64,000 nt of DNA, taken from positions 186,001 to 250,000 of the forward strand of contig NZ_RCSU01000004.1 of NCBI RefSeq assembly GCF_003991355.1, in the 5' to 3' direction. The DNA is from Pseudoflavitalea rhizosphaerae. GTDB taxonomy: Bacteria > Bacteroidota > Bacteroidia > Chitinophagales > Chitinophagaceae. The notes beneath the pieces are model-generated. The model did no database searches and was not told the origin of the DNA. It saw nothing but the letters and a program-made list of their open reading frames with translations. Each line of letters opens with the position of its first letter. The first letter of the stretch is position 1. The position numbers and the translations under genes are program-made. Shown here piece by piece: positions 62,908-64,000 of this stretch.

Positions 62908-64000
62908 TTAAAATCCTTTTTTGCCTGATTGTAAGGGGGGAAGCACAAAATTGTCCAGCGCGCTTTTCTGTGCGATGGTATTTTCCACCTCCCCGATGGT
63001 CCGCGGCGCATTGCGCGATAACAGCTCATAATCCTTTTCCCTGATCAGGAGATCGTCCTCGATACGGACTGCGATGGTCCACCATTTGGGATCGCAATTG
63101 CTGTTTTTCGGAATATAGATGCCGGGTTCGATGGTGATCACCATTCCCTTTTTGATGATATCGTAATTTCCGCGATCGTGCACATCAAGTCCGATATGAT
63201 GACCAAGCCCATGCGGATAATACTTACCTGCTTCGGATTTGTTCTTGGCGATGCCCAGCTTTACGAGCCCTTCGAGAATTACTCCGCGGGAAACTTTGTT
63301 GAGTTCCTGCCAGCTGGCTCCGTCCTTACATAATTTGAAGGCAGCTTCCTGTGCATCGTATACCAGTTGATAGATGAGTTTCTGTTCGGCGGTGAATTTG
63401 CCATTGGCAGGAATAGTGCGTGTTACGTCTGCAGTGTAGCCGTGATATTGGGCGCCAACGTCCATCAGCACCATACGGTTGGCCACGTGGAGATCGTTGT
63501 TTTCCTGGTAATGCAGCACACAGCCATTGTTGCCGGCGCCTACAATACTGGGGTAGCCCACTTCTTCCGCGCCGTATTTTTTGTGTACGAATTCATGCAG
63601 GCCCTGGATCTCACGTTCAGACATATCCGGTTTTACGGCTTTCATCACTTCCACCTGTCCATTGCAGGAGATCTCCACGGCTTTGCGGAGGAGTGCGATC
63701 TCTTCTTCGGTTTTGATTTCCCGCAGCTGCGCTGTGTATTTGTAATAAAGGGCTGTATTGAATTTTCCTTTTCCATTCAGGGAATCGGCATAACCGGACC
63801 TTGCGATAAACTGGTTCATGAGGGCGTAGATGCCTTCGCCGCGTGTCTGTTTGCGGTCCATGTCCTGGGGAAACCCGTAGAGAAGCACCTGGCTGAATTT
63901 ATCGAAGCTGACGGGATGTTTGTTGAAATCGCTTCCATTGAACACTTGCGCAATCTTCAGTTTTTGTTTCACTCCTTCTGCGCCCAGGCGGATGCCTGTC
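62908..64000 (-). CDS. aminopeptidase P family protein, 5' end missing
   Basis: At least 363 residues; the reading frame continues beyond the right edge (GIRLGAEGVKQ in frame before the GTG at 63972), so no start can be chosen. The M24 metallopeptidase domain has its five metal ligands: LMDVGAQYHGYTADVTRTIP (two Asp), HGLGHHIGLDVHD (His), ITIEPGIYIP (Glu) and AVRIEDD (Glu). Removes an N-terminal residue before proline, using manganese. Cytoplasmic. Confidence 0.92.
   Translation of the reverse strand, partial: TGIRLGAEGVKQKLKIAQVFNGSDFNKHPVSFDKFSQVLLYGFPQDMDRKQTRGEGIYALMNQFIARSGYADSLNGKGKFNTALYYKYTAQLREIKTEEEIALLRKAVEISCNGQVEVMKAVKPDMSEREIQGLHEFVHKKYGAEEVGYPSIVGAGNNGCVLHYQENNDLHVANRMVLMDVGAQYHGYTADVTRTIPANGKFTAEQKLIYQLVYDAQEAAFKLCKDGASWQELNKVSRGVILEGLVKLGIAKNKSEAGKYYPHGLGHHIGLDVHDRGNYDIIKKGMVITIEPGIYIPKNSNCDPKWWTIAVRIEDDLLIREKDYELLSRNAPRTIGEVENTIAQKSALDNFVLPPLQSGKKGF

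Overview
The window is chromosomal DNA of a Bacteroidota bacterium, most likely a member of the Chitinophagaceae. The evidence is type IX secretion (T9SS) sorting domains, a T9SS plug protein, TonB receptors with a carboxypeptidase-like N-domain, TamL, DUF4625/DUF2911/DUF5103 families, and several promoters with the Bacteroidota -7 element TAnnTTTG, some lying so close to the start codon that the mRNA should be almost leaderless.

Left part (1-10 kb): a giant PKD-repeat adhesin with a T9SS type B tail, then a copper-type operon: a small CxxxC protein, MbnP, its di-heme partner MbnH, a DUF2911 lipoprotein, an outer-membrane barrel and an SCO1-like protein.

10.3-20.9 kb is the most interesting region and reads as a zinc-starvation locus. 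Three near-identical palindromes (TGCAAC-n3-GTTGCA type) overlap the promoters of a MerC-domain gene and of two divergent operons. The leftward operon has a small secreted Cys/His protein, a COG0523 GTPase, an alkaline phosphatase, and a MacB/Lol-type ABC exporter whose permease has a very His-rich loop, plus a DUF3299-like lipoprotein. The rightward operon has a paralogous small protein, a ZnuD-like TonB receptor and two DUF4625 lipoproteins. Three copies of a 105-125 bp compound palindrome sit just after stop codons inside or at the end of these operons, and their stems covary.

20.9-25 kb: a GlxA-like regulator, two VOC proteins, a DoxX protein, an OmpA lipoprotein and an LLM flavoenzyme. 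25.1-27.6 kb is a decayed mobile island next to tRNA-Leu(CAG): a frameshifted tyrosine recombinase, two AbiEii-type toxin C-termini fused head to head, a TIR N-terminus and a broken T9SS cargo tail.

27.7-49 kb is mostly housekeeping: dapD, a YrdC-domain protein, a GT9 glycosyltransferase, CCA-adding enzyme, miaA, proS, truB, and the conserved RDD/SpoIIM/DUF4129-like/DUF4350/MoxR/DUF58 cluster. A candidate structured small RNA lies downstream of miaA. 49-64 kb holds TamL, a SPOUT methyltransferase, a LolE-like permease, the T9SS plug protein, a Fic enzyme with its own palindromic operators, the SRP RNA, a transaldolase, an AraC-Ogt fusion, SMC, a Ycf48-like protein and the 3' part of an aminopeptidase P gene. 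A second dispersed repeat family occurs at 50.1-50.5 and 62.2-62.4 kb.
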